Positions 15,945 to 24,162 of a stretch of DNA of 64,000 nt are shown one piece after another. How positions within the stretch are numbered: position 1 is the first letter of the stretch; every line of letters starts with the position of its first letter. A model generated the notes under the pieces. The model saw only the letters and a list, made by a program, of their open reading frames with translations, searched no databases and had not been told where the DNA came from. The DNA is from Methylopumilus universalis (GTDB lineage: Bacteria > Pseudomonadota > Gammaproteobacteria > Burkholderiales > Methylophilaceae), in assembly GCF_006363895.1 (NCBI RefSeq), contig NZ_CP040953.1; one strand, given 5' to 3'. The position numbers and the translations under genes are program-made.

Positions 15945-17786
15945 TTATGATTCAGGTTGAATTTCAAGTAGCGTTTCATCTGGGGATACCGCTTCACCTT
16001 TTGCTACATGAATCGCAACTACAATACCCGAAGTAGGGGATTGAATTTCATTCTCCATTTTCATGGCCTCAATCACAATTACACTGCCTCCAGCCTCAAC
16101 TCTGTCGCCAATTTTAACTTTAACGTCAATAATTGTTCCTGGCATAGCTGTAGTAATACAGCCCTCGTGATTGGGTCTAGGTCTTGCTGATTTAGATGTT
16201 TCTTGAGACTGTTTTTTTGAAGATTTTTTTCCATTCGTCACTTCAACTTCATGCAAAGTTTCGACTAACACCTCTTCCGAAATGCCATCTACGGATACAT
16301 AAAATGGCCTTCTTGCTTCACCGGTATAGCCTGATCCCGTTAATTTGATATTGAATGTTTCACCATGAAGCGTGACATTAAATTCACTAGGTGCGAATTT
16401 TTCAGCAGACGAAAATACATTGTCTTTTGGAAGCAGTGGTTCAGGTTTAATGCTGCCCGCATTTCTTTCTTGCAAGAATATCTTGGCAACGTCAGGAAAC
16501 ATAGCATACGTTAAAATATCCTCATCAGATTTTGTAATTTGCTCTGCTTCAATTTTAAGTTTTGCAAGTTCAGGCTCCAAAAGATCGGCAGGTCTGGATG
16601 TCAGTGGTTTTTTTTCACCGATGGCCATCATTTGAATTTTTTGATTCACTTTGCCGGGTGCTTTTCCATATTCACCCATGAAATAACTTTTTACCTCATT
16701 GGTAATCGATTTATATCTAGCGCCTGTTAAAACATTTAAGACTGCTTGTGTGCCTACAATCTGGGAAGTTGGTGTCACAAGTGGTGGGTAACCTAAATCT
16801 TCACGTACTCTAGGAATTTCAAGAAGCACTTCGTTCATACGATCAAGTGCACCTTGCTCTTTAAGCTGATTAGATAAATTGGAAATCATACCGCCAGGGA
16901 CTTGATTACTAAGCACCCTTGTATCTACGCCAGTGTAATCAGATTCAAATTGCCAATATTTTTTTCTTACAACCTTTAATTGCTCGCTAATCTCTTCAAC
17001 TTTTTTAATATCAATACCCGTTTCGTAGCCTAAATCCTCTAAGACAGCAATTATAGATTCTGTCGATGGATGACTTGCGCCTTCTGCAAAGCTTGAATTA
17101 CATGTATCAATAATGTCCGCACCATTTTGTACAGCAGTTAAAAGATTAATACTTGCTAATCCTGAAGTTGCGTGTGAATGAACGTGAATTGGTAAAGAGG
17201 TAGATTTTTTTAAAGACGTTACAAGCTCTTTAGTGGCTGACGGTGTTAAAAGACCCGCCATATCTTTAATGGCTATTGTGTCACATCCGTAACTTTCCAT
17301 TTCTTTTGCAAGATTAACGAAATAAGGGATGTTATGCACAGGGCTTGTGGTATAGCTTAATGTACCTTCTGCGTGTTTTTTATATTTTTTGACTGCTTTT
17401 ATTGATGTTGTAAGATTTCTTACATCATTCATGGCATCGAAAATTCTAAAAACATCGACACCATTATTGGCTGATTGTTTGACGAATGCGTCAACAACAT
17501 CATCTGAATAATGACGATAGCCTAATAAGTTCTGACCTCGAAGTAACATTTGTATACGAGAATTTGGGAGAGCTTTTCTTAAAAGCTTTAAACGCTCCCA
17601 TGGATCTTCTTTTAAAAATCTTACACAAGCATCAAACGTAGCTCCACCCCATGCTTCAATTGACCAAAAGCCAAGTGAATCTAATTGCGGACATATGGGA
17701 AGCATGTCCTCAGTGCGAAGTCTAGTTGCAATTTGACATTGATGCCCATCTCTTAAAACTAATTCTGTAATATGTATTTTTTTCAT
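15945..17786 (-). CDS. pycB: Pyruvate carboxylase subunit B (carboxyltransferase plus biotin carrier domain)
   Basis: 613 residues. The N-terminal HMGL-like carboxyltransferase TIM barrel shows LRDGHQ, the pyruvate-site AIKDMAGLLTP and the metal-binding HVHSHATSG motifs. A middle PYC/OADA domain follows, and the C-terminal biotinyl domain has EAMKMENEI with the biotinylated lysine. It lies six bases downstream of the biotin carboxylase gene pycA. With no membrane beta or gamma decarboxylase subunits beside it, anaplerotic pyruvate carboxylase is more likely than Na+-pumping oxaloacetate decarboxylase. Confidence 0.9.
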   Translation of the reverse strand: MKKIHITELVLRDGHQCQIATRLRTEDMLPICPQLDSLGFWSIEAWGGATFDACVRFLKEDPWERLKLLRKALPNSRIQMLLRGQNLLGYRHYSDDVVDAFVKQSANNGVDVFRIFDAMNDVRNLTTSIKAVKKYKKHAEGTLSYTTSPVHNIPYFVNLAKEMESYGCDTIAIKDMAGLLTPSATKELVTSLKKSTSLPIHVHSHATSGLASINLLTAVQNGADIIDTCNSSFAEGASHPSTESIIAVLEDLGYETGIDIKKVEEISEQLKVVRKKYWQFESDYTGVDTRVLSNQVPGGMISNLSNQLKEQGALDRMNEVLLEIPRVREDLGYPPLVTPTSQIVGTQAVLNVLTGARYKSITNEVKSYFMGEYGKAPGKVNQKIQMMAIGEKKPLTSRPADLLEPELAKLKIEAEQITKSDEDILTYAMFPDVAKIFLQERNAGSIKPEPLLPKDNVFSSAEKFAPSEFNVTLHGETFNIKLTGSGYTGEARRPFYVSVDGISEEVLVETLHEVEVTNGKKSSKKQSQETSKSARPRPNHEGCITTAMPGTIIDVKVKIGDRVEAGGSVIVIEAMKMENEIQSPTSGIVVAIHVAKGEAVSPDETLLEIQPES

Positions 17787-17792
17787 AGCTAT

Positions 17793-19211
17793 TTAAATAC
17801 CTTCATGTGCTGCAATCGCCGCTGAAATAGCTGCAGCCATTAACTCAGGTGGAAATTGACTTTGATAATTTATAAGCTCCGGATGGTCGTCCACAAAGCT
17901 TGTATTGAAATTCGCTTCTTTAAACTGTTTATTATTCATAATTTCTAAATAATAAGGGATTGTTGTTTTAACTCCAAATACAACAATATCATTGAGGGCT
18001 CTCTTGCCACGTTGCATCACACTTTCCCAGTTTAACGCCCATACAGTTAGCTTTGCGCACATAGAGTCATAATATGGGGGAATGACATAGCCAGTATATA
18101 TTGAAGCATCAATTCTAACGCCGGGTCCGCCAGGTGCATAATAACGCGTAATTTTTCCAAAGGATGGCATGAAGTCATACTTCGGATCTTCCGCATTAAT
18201 TCGATATTCAATCGCAAAGCCTCGAAACTGAATTTCTTCTTGTTTGTATTGTAATGATAATCCAAAGGCAATTCTTATTTGCTCTTGAACAATATCAATA
18301 CCGGTAATTGATTCAGTAATTGTATGTTCAACTTGAAGACGGGTATTCATCTCCATAAAGTAAAAATTATTTTCAGCATCCAAAAGGAATTCTACGGTAC
18401 CCGCATTCTCGTAATTCACAGCTTTGGCAGCTTTCACTGCAAGTTCACCCACATAATTTCTTTGAGCGTTTGTAAGCTGAGGGGAGGGTGCGATCTCAAT
18501 GAGTTTTTGATTGCGCCTTTGAATAGAGCAATCCCTTTCAAAAAGATGAACCACATTGCCAGAGCTATCAGCCAGAATTTGAACCTCGATATGCTTCGGC
18601 GATACGATACATTTCTCAATAAAAACCTCGGGTTTGCCAAAGGCTTTTGTAGCTTCAGAAATCACTCGATCATAATTAGCAATGAGCTCTTTTTCGTTAT
18701 TACAACGTCTAATACCTCGTCCACCACCACCGTTAGTCGCTTTAAGCATGATAGGGTAACCAATAGAAGAGGCAAGTTTTTTAGCTTCATCAAGACTCTC
18801 AATATTGCCTTCACTTCCAGGAATAACAGGTATTGCGGCTGCAATCATTGCTGTTCTTGCTTGAATCTTATCTCCCATTTGACGAATAATATCGGCATTA
18901 GGGCCAATAAATTTGATATCTCGTCTGGCACATATTTCGGCTAATTCTGGGTTTTCAGATAAAAACCCATATCCTGGATGGATTGCATCACATCCGGAAG
19001 TAACGGCGATATTCACAATATTATGAGCGTTTAAATAGCCGGCAAGGGGGTCTGCGCCTACATTGTAGGATTCATCGGCTTTTTTGACGTGAAGCGCATG
19101 GCGGTCAGCATCTGAATAAATGGCTACGGAAGTGATATCGAGCTCAGAACAGGCACGAATCAGCCTTACCGCTATTTCACCACGGTTCGCTATGAGAATT
19201 TTTTTGAACAA
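17793..19211 (-). CDS. pycA: Pyruvate carboxylase subunit A (biotin carboxylase)
   Basis: 472-residue ATP-grasp biotin carboxylase. KILIANRGEIAVRLIRA at the N-terminus, KATNGGGGRGIRR (ATP lid), HLFERDCSIQRRNQK and EMNTRLQVEHTITE (Mg/bicarbonate region) are all intact. It is slightly longer than AccC (about 450), as is usual for PycA. The start is TTG at 19211 preceded by AAGG seven bases upstream. Its pairing with pycB indicates oxaloacetate formation from pyruvate. An inverted repeat lies 17-36 bases upstream of the start. Confidence 0.9.
   Translation of the reverse strand: MFKKILIANRGEIAVRLIRACSELDITSVAIYSDADRHALHVKKADESYNVGADPLAGYLNAHNIVNIAVTSGCDAIHPGYGFLSENPELAEICARRDIKFIGPNADIIRQMGDKIQARTAMIAAAIPVIPGSEGNIESLDEAKKLASSIGYPIMLKATNGGGGRGIRRCNNEKELIANYDRVISEATKAFGKPEVFIEKCIVSPKHIEVQILADSSGNVVHLFERDCSIQRRNQKLIEIAPSPQLTNAQRNYVGELAVKAAKAVNYENAGTVEFLLDAENNFYFMEMNTRLQVEHTITESITGIDIVQEQIRIAFGLSLQYKQEEIQFRGFAIEYRINAEDPKYDFMPSFGKITRYYAPGGPGVRIDASIYTGYVIPPYYDSMCAKLTVWALNWESVMQRGKRALNDIVVFGVKTTIPYYLEIMNNKQFKEANFNTSFVDDHPELINYQSQFPPELMAAAISAAIAAHEGI
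18481..18488 (+). other. KOPS octamer (GGGGAGGG) pointing right, towards dif
   Basis: A + strand match to GGGNAGGG inside pycA, which itself runs on the - strand. The motif therefore respects distance to dif rather than the local gene direction. Confidence 0.5.
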
Positions 19212-19227
19212 TGAAAAGCCTTAAGTT

Positions 19228-19247
19228 TTTAGTGAAATATCACTAAA
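19228..19247. promoter_or_regulatory. Inverted repeat upstream of pycA, candidate operator
   Basis: TTTAGTGA (19228-19235), AATA, TCACTAAA (19240-19247) is a perfect 8-bp inverted repeat 17 bases from the pycA start codon. Its symmetry and position suggest a repressor site or 5'-leader hairpin controlling pycAB. No T run follows on the pycA side. The cognate regulator is unknown. Confidence 0.4.
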
Positions 19248-19287
19248 TTAGGGTTAATTTAAGAAAATTATAACATGTCATTTCTTA

Positions 19288-19293
19288 TATAAT
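19288..19293 (+). promoter_or_regulatory. Candidate -10 box for the yceD-rpmF-plsX-fab operon
   Basis: A perfect TATAAT at 19288-19293 lies 30 bases before the yceD ATG. A good -35 hexamer at normal spacing is not visible, so this is a weak call. Confidence 0.3.
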
Positions 19294-19322
19294 AATGATG
19301 TCTTTTACCCCGAAATCTATTG

Positions 19323-19814
19323 ATGGAACAGCATATAGACAATATTGATTTTTCAAGAAAATCGAGAGAAATTCGTGATATAATTCGCCTCTCTGATTTT
19401 GAGCGATTGCAAGATTTATGCTTAAATCTCGAAGACTCAATTGCTTTTGTTTTAAGAGGCTTCGAAAATAAACATAGAGAAGCTTGTTTGGAACTATTCA
19501 TCGAAGGTAAATTAGATTTAATTTGCCAAAGATGTTCGGAAAAATTAGAGCATACGATTTTTTTAAAATCAGGATTTTTAATTAAAGAAGAGACGCAGTT
19601 AACTGATTTTCAAGTTGACGACCATGCGGATTACGACTTAATTGAGGGTAGTGCAAAGATGGATGTATTAAGTCTTATTGAAGACGAAATCTTACTTTCT
19701 ATGCCTGGTGCACCAAAACATGAAAATGATAAGTGCTACTACAAAAAAACTGATGGTGTGTTAGATCGCATTCATCCGTTTGCTGATTTAAAACAAAAAT
19801 TATATAAAAATTAA
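19323..19814 (+). CDS. yceD: DUF177 family protein YceD
   Basis: 163 residues from ATG 19323 (a TTG directly before it is in frame). YceD proteins are small, acidic and linked to 23S rRNA/L32 homeostasis. The gene nearly always precedes rpmF, as here. The central IEGKLDLICQRCSEKLEH segment with the CxxC pair is the DUF177 signature, and the C-terminal HPFADLKQKL tail is typical. Mechanism remains poorly defined for the family. Confidence 0.88.
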   Translation: MEQHIDNIDFSRKSREIRDIIRLSDFERLQDLCLNLEDSIAFVLRGFENKHREACLELFIEGKLDLICQRCSEKLEHTIFLKSGFLIKEETQLTDFQVDDHADYDLIEGSAKMDVLSLIEDEILLSMPGAPKHENDKCYYKKTDGVLDRIHPFADLKQKLYKN

Positions 19815-19828
19815 ATTTAGGAGTTGCT

Positions 19829-20008
19829 ATGGCTGTTCAGCAGAATAAAAAATCACCTTCAAAACGTGGAATGCATCGTTCTCACGATTTTTTATCAAAT
19901 CCCCCACTTGCTGTAGAACCAACTACTGGCGAAGTTCATTTACGTCATCACGTTAGCCCAACAGGCTACTATAGAGGCAAAAAAGTTATTCAGAATAAAT
20001 CAGAATAA
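19829..20008 (+). CDS. rpmF: 50S ribosomal protein L32
   Basis: A 59-residue protein read directly from the sequence: MAVQQNKKSPSKRGMHRSHD followed by FLSNPPLAVEPTTGE and HHVSPTGYYRGKKV. This is the unmistakable L32 pattern. This copy lacks the zinc-binding cysteines seen in some L32 proteins. ATG is preceded by TTTAGGAG. The last five codons form one arm of a long hairpin reaching towards plsX. Confidence 0.97.
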   Translation: MAVQQNKKSPSKRGMHRSHDFLSNPPLAVEPTTGEVHLRHHVSPTGYYRGKKVIQNKSE

Positions 20009-20033
20009 TTCTTCTTAATTATTCTGATTTATT
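19994..20033 (+). promoter_or_regulatory. 17-bp perfect hairpin across the rpmF stop codon, before plsX
   Basis: AATAAATCAGAATAATT (19994-20010) and its exact reverse complement (20017-20033) are separated by CTTCTT. The left arm lies in the last rpmF codons and the stop. It is AT-rich without a trailing T tract, so it could be a bidirectional terminator, an attenuator between ribosomal and lipid genes, or a 3'-end stabiliser for rpmF mRNA. Confidence 0.6.
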
Positions 20034-20065
20034 ACTTCCATTGCTCTTAAACGTTAAGAGAACAA

Positions 20066-21097
20066 ATGACAATTACCCTAGCAGTTGACGCAATGGGAGG
20101 GGATCATGGTCCCTCAGTCACTATCCCAGCCTCCATAAATGCGTTATCAAAATATGACCAACTTCACATTATTTTAGTTGGCGATCAAGAGCTTATTCAA
20201 ACAGAGCTCCAAAAAAATAAATATACCAATACCCGTTTATCTATTCAGCATGCAAGTGAAGTGGTTGAAATGGATGAATCTCCTCAAAGCGCTTTAAAAA
20301 ATAAAAAAGATTCTTCCATGCGTGTTGCAATTAATTTAATTAAGGAAGAGAAGGCTCAGGCTTGCGTAAGCGCTGGCAATACCGGTGCGCTTATGGCAAC
20401 CGCCCGTTATGTATTAAAAATGTTGCCGGGGATTGATAGACCTGCCATCGCATCGAGCTTGCCTAGTCAAAAAGGTACAACTTACATGCTGGACCTAGGC
20501 GCCAATACAGACTGCACGGCCGAGAATTTATTGCAATTTGCAGTCATGGGCGCCATGCTTGTCAGTTCTGTGACGGGCAATCCAAAGCCTTCCGTAGGGC
20601 TTCTCAATATTGGCTCAGAAGATATGAAAGGTAATGAAGTTGTAAGGCAAGCAGGAGAATTACTTCGTCGAAGTCACCTTAACTTTTATGGTAACGTTGA
20701 AGGTAATGACATCTTTAAAGGCACAACTGATGTCGTTGTATGTGATGGGTTTGTGGGGAATGTTGCATTAAAAACAGCTGAAGGTATTGCGCAGCTTATG
20801 GGCCGATTTTTAACACAGGAATTCAAACGCAATTGGATTACAAAATCTATGGCATTTGTTTCTTTGCTTGTACTTAATAGATTCAAAAAAAGGCTTGATC
20901 CTAGAAGATACAATGGCGCTAGCTTTTTAGGTCTTAAAGGTATTGTAGTTAAAAGTCATGGTGGGGCTGATAGTTATTCTTTTTTCTATGCTATTCGGAC
21001 AGCCATTGAAGAATCCAAAAATAATGTTTTAGAGAACATACAAAAACAACTTGAATTAGAAATGCCCCTAGATATTTCATCGTCAGAAAATTTATGA
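20066..21097 (+). CDS. plsX: Phosphate acyltransferase PlsX
   Basis: Converts acyl-ACP to acyl-phosphate for phosphatidic acid synthesis. 343 residues. The N-terminal LAVDAMGGDHGPSVTIPA, then SAGNTGALMATARYVL, LDLGANTDC, and the VVCDGFVGNVALKT and VVKSHGGADS motifs define the family. ATG 20066 with AAGAGA upstream. Overlaps fabH by four bases (ATGA). Classic yceD-rpmF-plsX-fabHDG order. Confidence 0.97.
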   Translation: MTITLAVDAMGGDHGPSVTIPASINALSKYDQLHIILVGDQELIQTELQKNKYTNTRLSIQHASEVVEMDESPQSALKNKKDSSMRVAINLIKEEKAQACVSAGNTGALMATARYVLKMLPGIDRPAIASSLPSQKGTTYMLDLGANTDCTAENLLQFAVMGAMLVSSVTGNPKPSVGLLNIGSEDMKGNEVVRQAGELLRRSHLNFYGNVEGNDIFKGTTDVVVCDGFVGNVALKTAEGIAQLMGRFLTQEFKRNWITKSMAFVSLLVLNRFKKRLDPRRYNGASFLGLKGIVVKSHGGADSYSFFYAIRTAIEESKNNVLENIQKQLELEMPLDISSSENL

Positions 21098-22047
21098 TTT
21101 ATTCAAAAGTTACAGGGACTGGAAGCTATCTTCCCGAAAAAATATTAAGTAATCTTGATCTTGAAAAAATGTTTGAGACGACGGACGAATGGATTACGAC
21201 AAGGACAGGTATTAAAGAAAGACATATTGTTTCAGCACATCAATATACAAGCGATTTAGCGACAGAAGCGTCTAAACAAGCAATAAAAGCTTCTGGTATT
21301 GATGCAAATAAAATTGATCTTATTATTGTGGCGACAACTACGCCAGATAAAGTATTTCCAAGCACAGCTTGTATTGTTCAGACAAAGCTTGGCTTATCTT
21401 TATGTCCAGCATTTGATATTCAAGCGGTATGCAGTGGTTTTGTGTATGCGCTATCTGTTGCAGATAGTTTCATTAAAACAGGTGCAGCAAAATGTGTGCT
21501 AGTGATTGGCGCAGATACCATGTCTCGCATTACAGATTATTCAGATCGAAGCAATGCTATTCTTTGGGGTGATGGCGGGGGTGCTGTTATTCTTGAAGCA
21601 TCAGATGAACCGGGTATCTTGTCTACACACATTCATGCGGATGGCGCTTATGAGAAATTACTCCATGTCCCCAGCGGTGTATCTCACCAAAAAGGTAAAT
21701 CTACTATAGAAATGCAAGGTAACCAGGTTTTCAAAATAGCCGTGAATACATTAGACTCTATTGTAGATGAAACACTTGAAATGAATCAATTAGATAAGTC
21801 AGACATTGACTGGCTTGTTCCCCACCAAGCCAATATTAGAATTTTAGAAGCAACTGCAAAAAAATTGAATATGAGCATGGATCGCGTCATTGTTACTATC
21901 GACAGACATGGTAATACTTCAGCTGCTTCGATCCCTTTGGCCCTTGATACGGCCATTCGTGAGGGTAAAATAAAAAGAGGGGAAACGCTGTTGATGGAAG
22001 CATTCGGTGGTGGATTTACCTGGGGATCCGCTTTAATAAAGTATTAA
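21094..22047 (+). CDS. fabH: Beta-ketoacyl-ACP synthase III
   Basis: Initiates fatty-acid synthesis by condensing acetyl-CoA with malonyl-ACP. 317 residues. The catalytic triad is intact: Cys in IQAVCSGFVYAL, His in VPHQANIRI and Asn in HGNTSAAS. The N-terminal TTDEWITTRTGIKERH segment and C-terminal GGGFTWGSALIKY are typical. Translationally coupled to plsX. Confidence 0.97.
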   Translation: MIYSKVTGTGSYLPEKILSNLDLEKMFETTDEWITTRTGIKERHIVSAHQYTSDLATEASKQAIKASGIDANKIDLIIVATTTPDKVFPSTACIVQTKLGLSLCPAFDIQAVCSGFVYALSVADSFIKTGAAKCVLVIGADTMSRITDYSDRSNAILWGDGGGAVILEASDEPGILSTHIHADGAYEKLLHVPSGVSHQKGKSTIEMQGNQVFKIAVNTLDSIVDETLEMNQLDKSDIDWLVPHQANIRILEATAKKLNMSMDRVIVTIDRHGNTSAASIPLALDTAIREGKIKRGETLLMEAFGGGFTWGSALIKY

Positions 22048-22083
22048 AAATCATATAGTTAATAATAATATATCAAGTAAATT

Positions 22084-23013
22084 ATGAATAAGTTTTCTTT
22101 TATTTTTCCTGGTCAAGGCTCGCAAACTGTCGGCATGATGGCGGATTTTAATGGCCATCCATTAATTCAATCGACCTTTAATGAAGCATCTCAAATTCTT
22201 AATATTGATTTTTGGAAAATGGCGACTGAGCCTAATGAAGACATAAACCAAACAGTTCATACGCAACCTATACTTCTTACAGCCGGCATAGCGACTTGGC
22301 GTGTCTGGAAATCTAAAACAGATCTACTCCCTAGTTATCTTGCAGGTCATAGCCTGGGTGAATATACCGCTCTTGTTGCTTCAAATGCGATGGAATTTAA
22401 AGACGCGTTAAAGCTTGTTAAATTTAGAGCTGAAGTCATGCAAAAAGCTGTTCCTGAAGGCGTAGGTGCTATGGCTGCTATTCTTGGTATGTCTGACTCA
22501 GATGTCATGAATGCATGCAAAGAAGCTCAAGAAAATGAGGTTGTAGAAGCAGTCAACTTTAACTCGCCAGGGCAAGTTGTGATTGCTGGAAATGTTTTAG
22601 CAGTAGAGCGGGCTATTGAAATAACAAAATCAAAAGGCGCTAAGCGAGCCATTCTGCTTCCCGTTAGCGTTCCTTCACACTGCTCTCTTATGCAAAAAGC
22701 ATCTGAAGAATTAAAAGAATATTTAACCAACATCACAATTAAAAAACCAAATATTCCTGTTATCCATAATGTGGATGTTTTGGAACATAATGATGCAAAT
22801 GAAATTAAAGATGCGCTTTCAAAACAACTCTGTCATCCAGTAAGATGGGTTGATATCATTGAAAAGATAGCATTCAATAAAATTAGTGATATTGCAGAAT
22901 GCGGCCCAGGCAAAGTTCTTACAGGTCTAACCAAGAGAATCTCTCCAGAATTAAAAGGTGCTGCTCTTGTTAATGAAAGTGCAATAGATGAATTTAAAGC
23001 ACTTATACAATAA
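22084..23013 (+). CDS. fabD: Malonyl-CoA:ACP transacylase
   Basis: Loads malonate onto ACP. 309 residues. FIFPGQGSQTVGM at the N-terminus, the nucleophilic serine in GHSLGEYTALV, the arginine in LVKFRAEVMQ, and the catalytic histidine in VPSHCSLM are present. 36 bases separate it from fabH, and fabG follows 18 bases after it. Confidence 0.97.
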   Translation: MNKFSFIFPGQGSQTVGMMADFNGHPLIQSTFNEASQILNIDFWKMATEPNEDINQTVHTQPILLTAGIATWRVWKSKTDLLPSYLAGHSLGEYTALVASNAMEFKDALKLVKFRAEVMQKAVPEGVGAMAAILGMSDSDVMNACKEAQENEVVEAVNFNSPGQVVIAGNVLAVERAIEITKSKGAKRAILLPVSVPSHCSLMQKASEELKEYLTNITIKKPNIPVIHNVDVLEHNDANEIKDALSKQLCHPVRWVDIIEKIAFNKISDIAECGPGKVLTGLTKRISPELKGAALVNESAIDEFKALIQ

Positions 23014-23031
23014 AACTATCTAGGGAAAATT

Positions 23032-23781
23032 ATGTTTATTAATCTTGAAAATCAAGTTGCACTTGTCACTGGCGCAAGCCGAGGTATTGGGCAATCAATT
23101 GCTTTAAGCTTAGGAAAACAAAAAGCTTTTGTGATTGGCACCGCAACAACGGAAGATGGCGCTCAAAAAATTTCAACATTTCTCAAAGAGCAAAATGTAT
23201 TAGGTAAAGGTATTAAATTAGATGTGAATGATAATGAAGCTATCTTAAAAACTGTTGATGGCATTATTAAGGAGCATGGTGATATATCAATCCTTGTAAA
23301 TAACGCCGGAATTACTAAAGATATGTTACTCATGCGCATGAAAGAAGAAGAGTGGGATGATGTTATGTCAACCAATTTAAAATCTATTTTTCGCATGAGC
23401 CAGGCCCTCATTCGCAGCATGATGAAAAGTCGCTACGGTAGAATTATTAATATCACTTCTGTAGTTGGCCATATGGGTAATGCAGGTCAAACAAATTACG
23501 CTGCCGCAAAAGCTGGCGTAACTGGATTCACAAAATCATTAGCTAAAGAAATTGGTAGTCGAGGTATTACTGTCAATTGTGTTGCGCCTGGTTTTATTGA
23601 TACGGATATGACAAAAGGATTGTCAGATGAACATAAAAAGCAGCTTCTCGATCATGTGCCATTAGGACGACTAGGAAGTCCTGAGGATATTGGTGCTGCA
23701 GTAAGCTTTTTAGCTTCAAAAGAAGCTTCTTATATCACAGGTGAGACACTTCATGTCAATGGCGGAATGCTAATGATTTAG
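23032..23781 (+). CDS. fabG: 3-oxoacyl-ACP reductase
   Basis: NADPH-dependent reductase of the elongation cycle; short-chain dehydrogenase fold. 249 residues. Cofactor motif TGASRGIGQ, NNAG, catalytic Ser in NITSVVGHMG and the YxxxK pair in TNYAAAKAG. The C-terminal GETLHVNGGMLM motif is typical. ATG with AGGGA upstream. Confidence 0.97.
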   Translation: MFINLENQVALVTGASRGIGQSIALSLGKQKAFVIGTATTEDGAQKISTFLKEQNVLGKGIKLDVNDNEAILKTVDGIIKEHGDISILVNNAGITKDMLLMRMKEEEWDDVMSTNLKSIFRMSQALIRSMMKSRYGRIINITSVVGHMGNAGQTNYAAAKAGVTGFTKSLAKEIGSRGITVNCVAPGFIDTDMTKGLSDEHKKQLLDHVPLGRLGSPEDIGAAVSFLASKEASYITGETLHVNGGMLMI

Positions 23782-23809
23782 TTATTTTTTTAACTTTATT
23801 ACAAAATTC

Positions 23810-23826
23810 TTAACAAGATTTGTTAA
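23810..23826. promoter_or_regulatory. Inverted repeat in the fabG-acpP spacer
   Basis: TTAACAA (23810-23816), GAT, TTGTTAA (23820-23826) is a perfect 7-bp inverted repeat without a T run, about 50 bases before the acpP start. It could be an operator of a fatty-acid regulator overlapping the acpP promoter, or a short mRNA hairpin. Confidence 0.35.
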
Positions 23827-23874
23827 AATAACGCATGGCCTGAGGGTCATTTCTTAAATAAAGGGGTATTTTAG

Positions 23875-24111
23875 ATGTCTGACATCGAACAACGTGTAAA
23901 AAAAATTGTTGCAGAACAACTTGGCACTAAAGAAGCTGATGTAAAAAATACATCATCATTTGTAGATGATTTAGGTGCTGATTCACTTGATACAGTTGAA
24001 CTCGTAATGGCTTTAGAAGAAGAGTTTGATTGTGAAATTCCTGACGAAGAAGCTGAAAAGATCACCACAGTTCAGCAAGCTGTTGATTACATCAACAAAA
24101 ATCTAAAATAA
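23875..24111 (+). CDS. acpP: Acyl carrier protein
   Basis: 78 residues, strongly acidic. The phosphopantetheine attachment serine is Ser37 in GADSLDTVELVMALEEEF. It carries growing acyl chains for FabH/FabD/FabG/FabF/FabZ and donors for LpxA/LpxD and PlsX, all encoded in this window. ATG is preceded by AAAGGGG. It is bracketed by an upstream inverted repeat and a downstream hairpin, so it may be expressed at a different level from its neighbours. Confidence 0.98.
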   Translation: MSDIEQRVKKIVAEQLGTKEADVKNTSSFVDDLGADSLDTVELVMALEEEFDCEIPDEEAEKITTVQQAVDYINKNLK

Positions 24112-24125
24112 TTCATATGTTATTT

Positions 24126-24151
24126 AACCTTTTCTAAATATTGAAAGGGTT
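24126..24151 (+). terminator. Hairpin between acpP and fabF
   Basis: AACCTTTTC (24126-24134) pairs with GAAAGGGTT (24143-24151), with one G-T wobble and an 8-base loop. Only a weak T-rich stretch follows, so attenuation or mRNA stabilisation for the abundant acpP message is more likely than full termination. Confidence 0.45.
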
Positions 24152-24162
24152 GGGTTTATTCC

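Noticed and set aside
18324..18944. 206-codon open frame on the + strand inside pycA.
   Set aside because: It lies wholly antisense to an intact biotin carboxylase, and its composition (Asn, Ile, Ser, Phe clusters) is that of a shadow frame.
15945..19211. Na+-translocating oxaloacetate decarboxylase instead of pyruvate carboxylase.
   Set aside because: The alpha-like subunit is paired with a biotin carboxylase and there are no membrane subunits nearby; carboxylation of pyruvate is the simpler reading.
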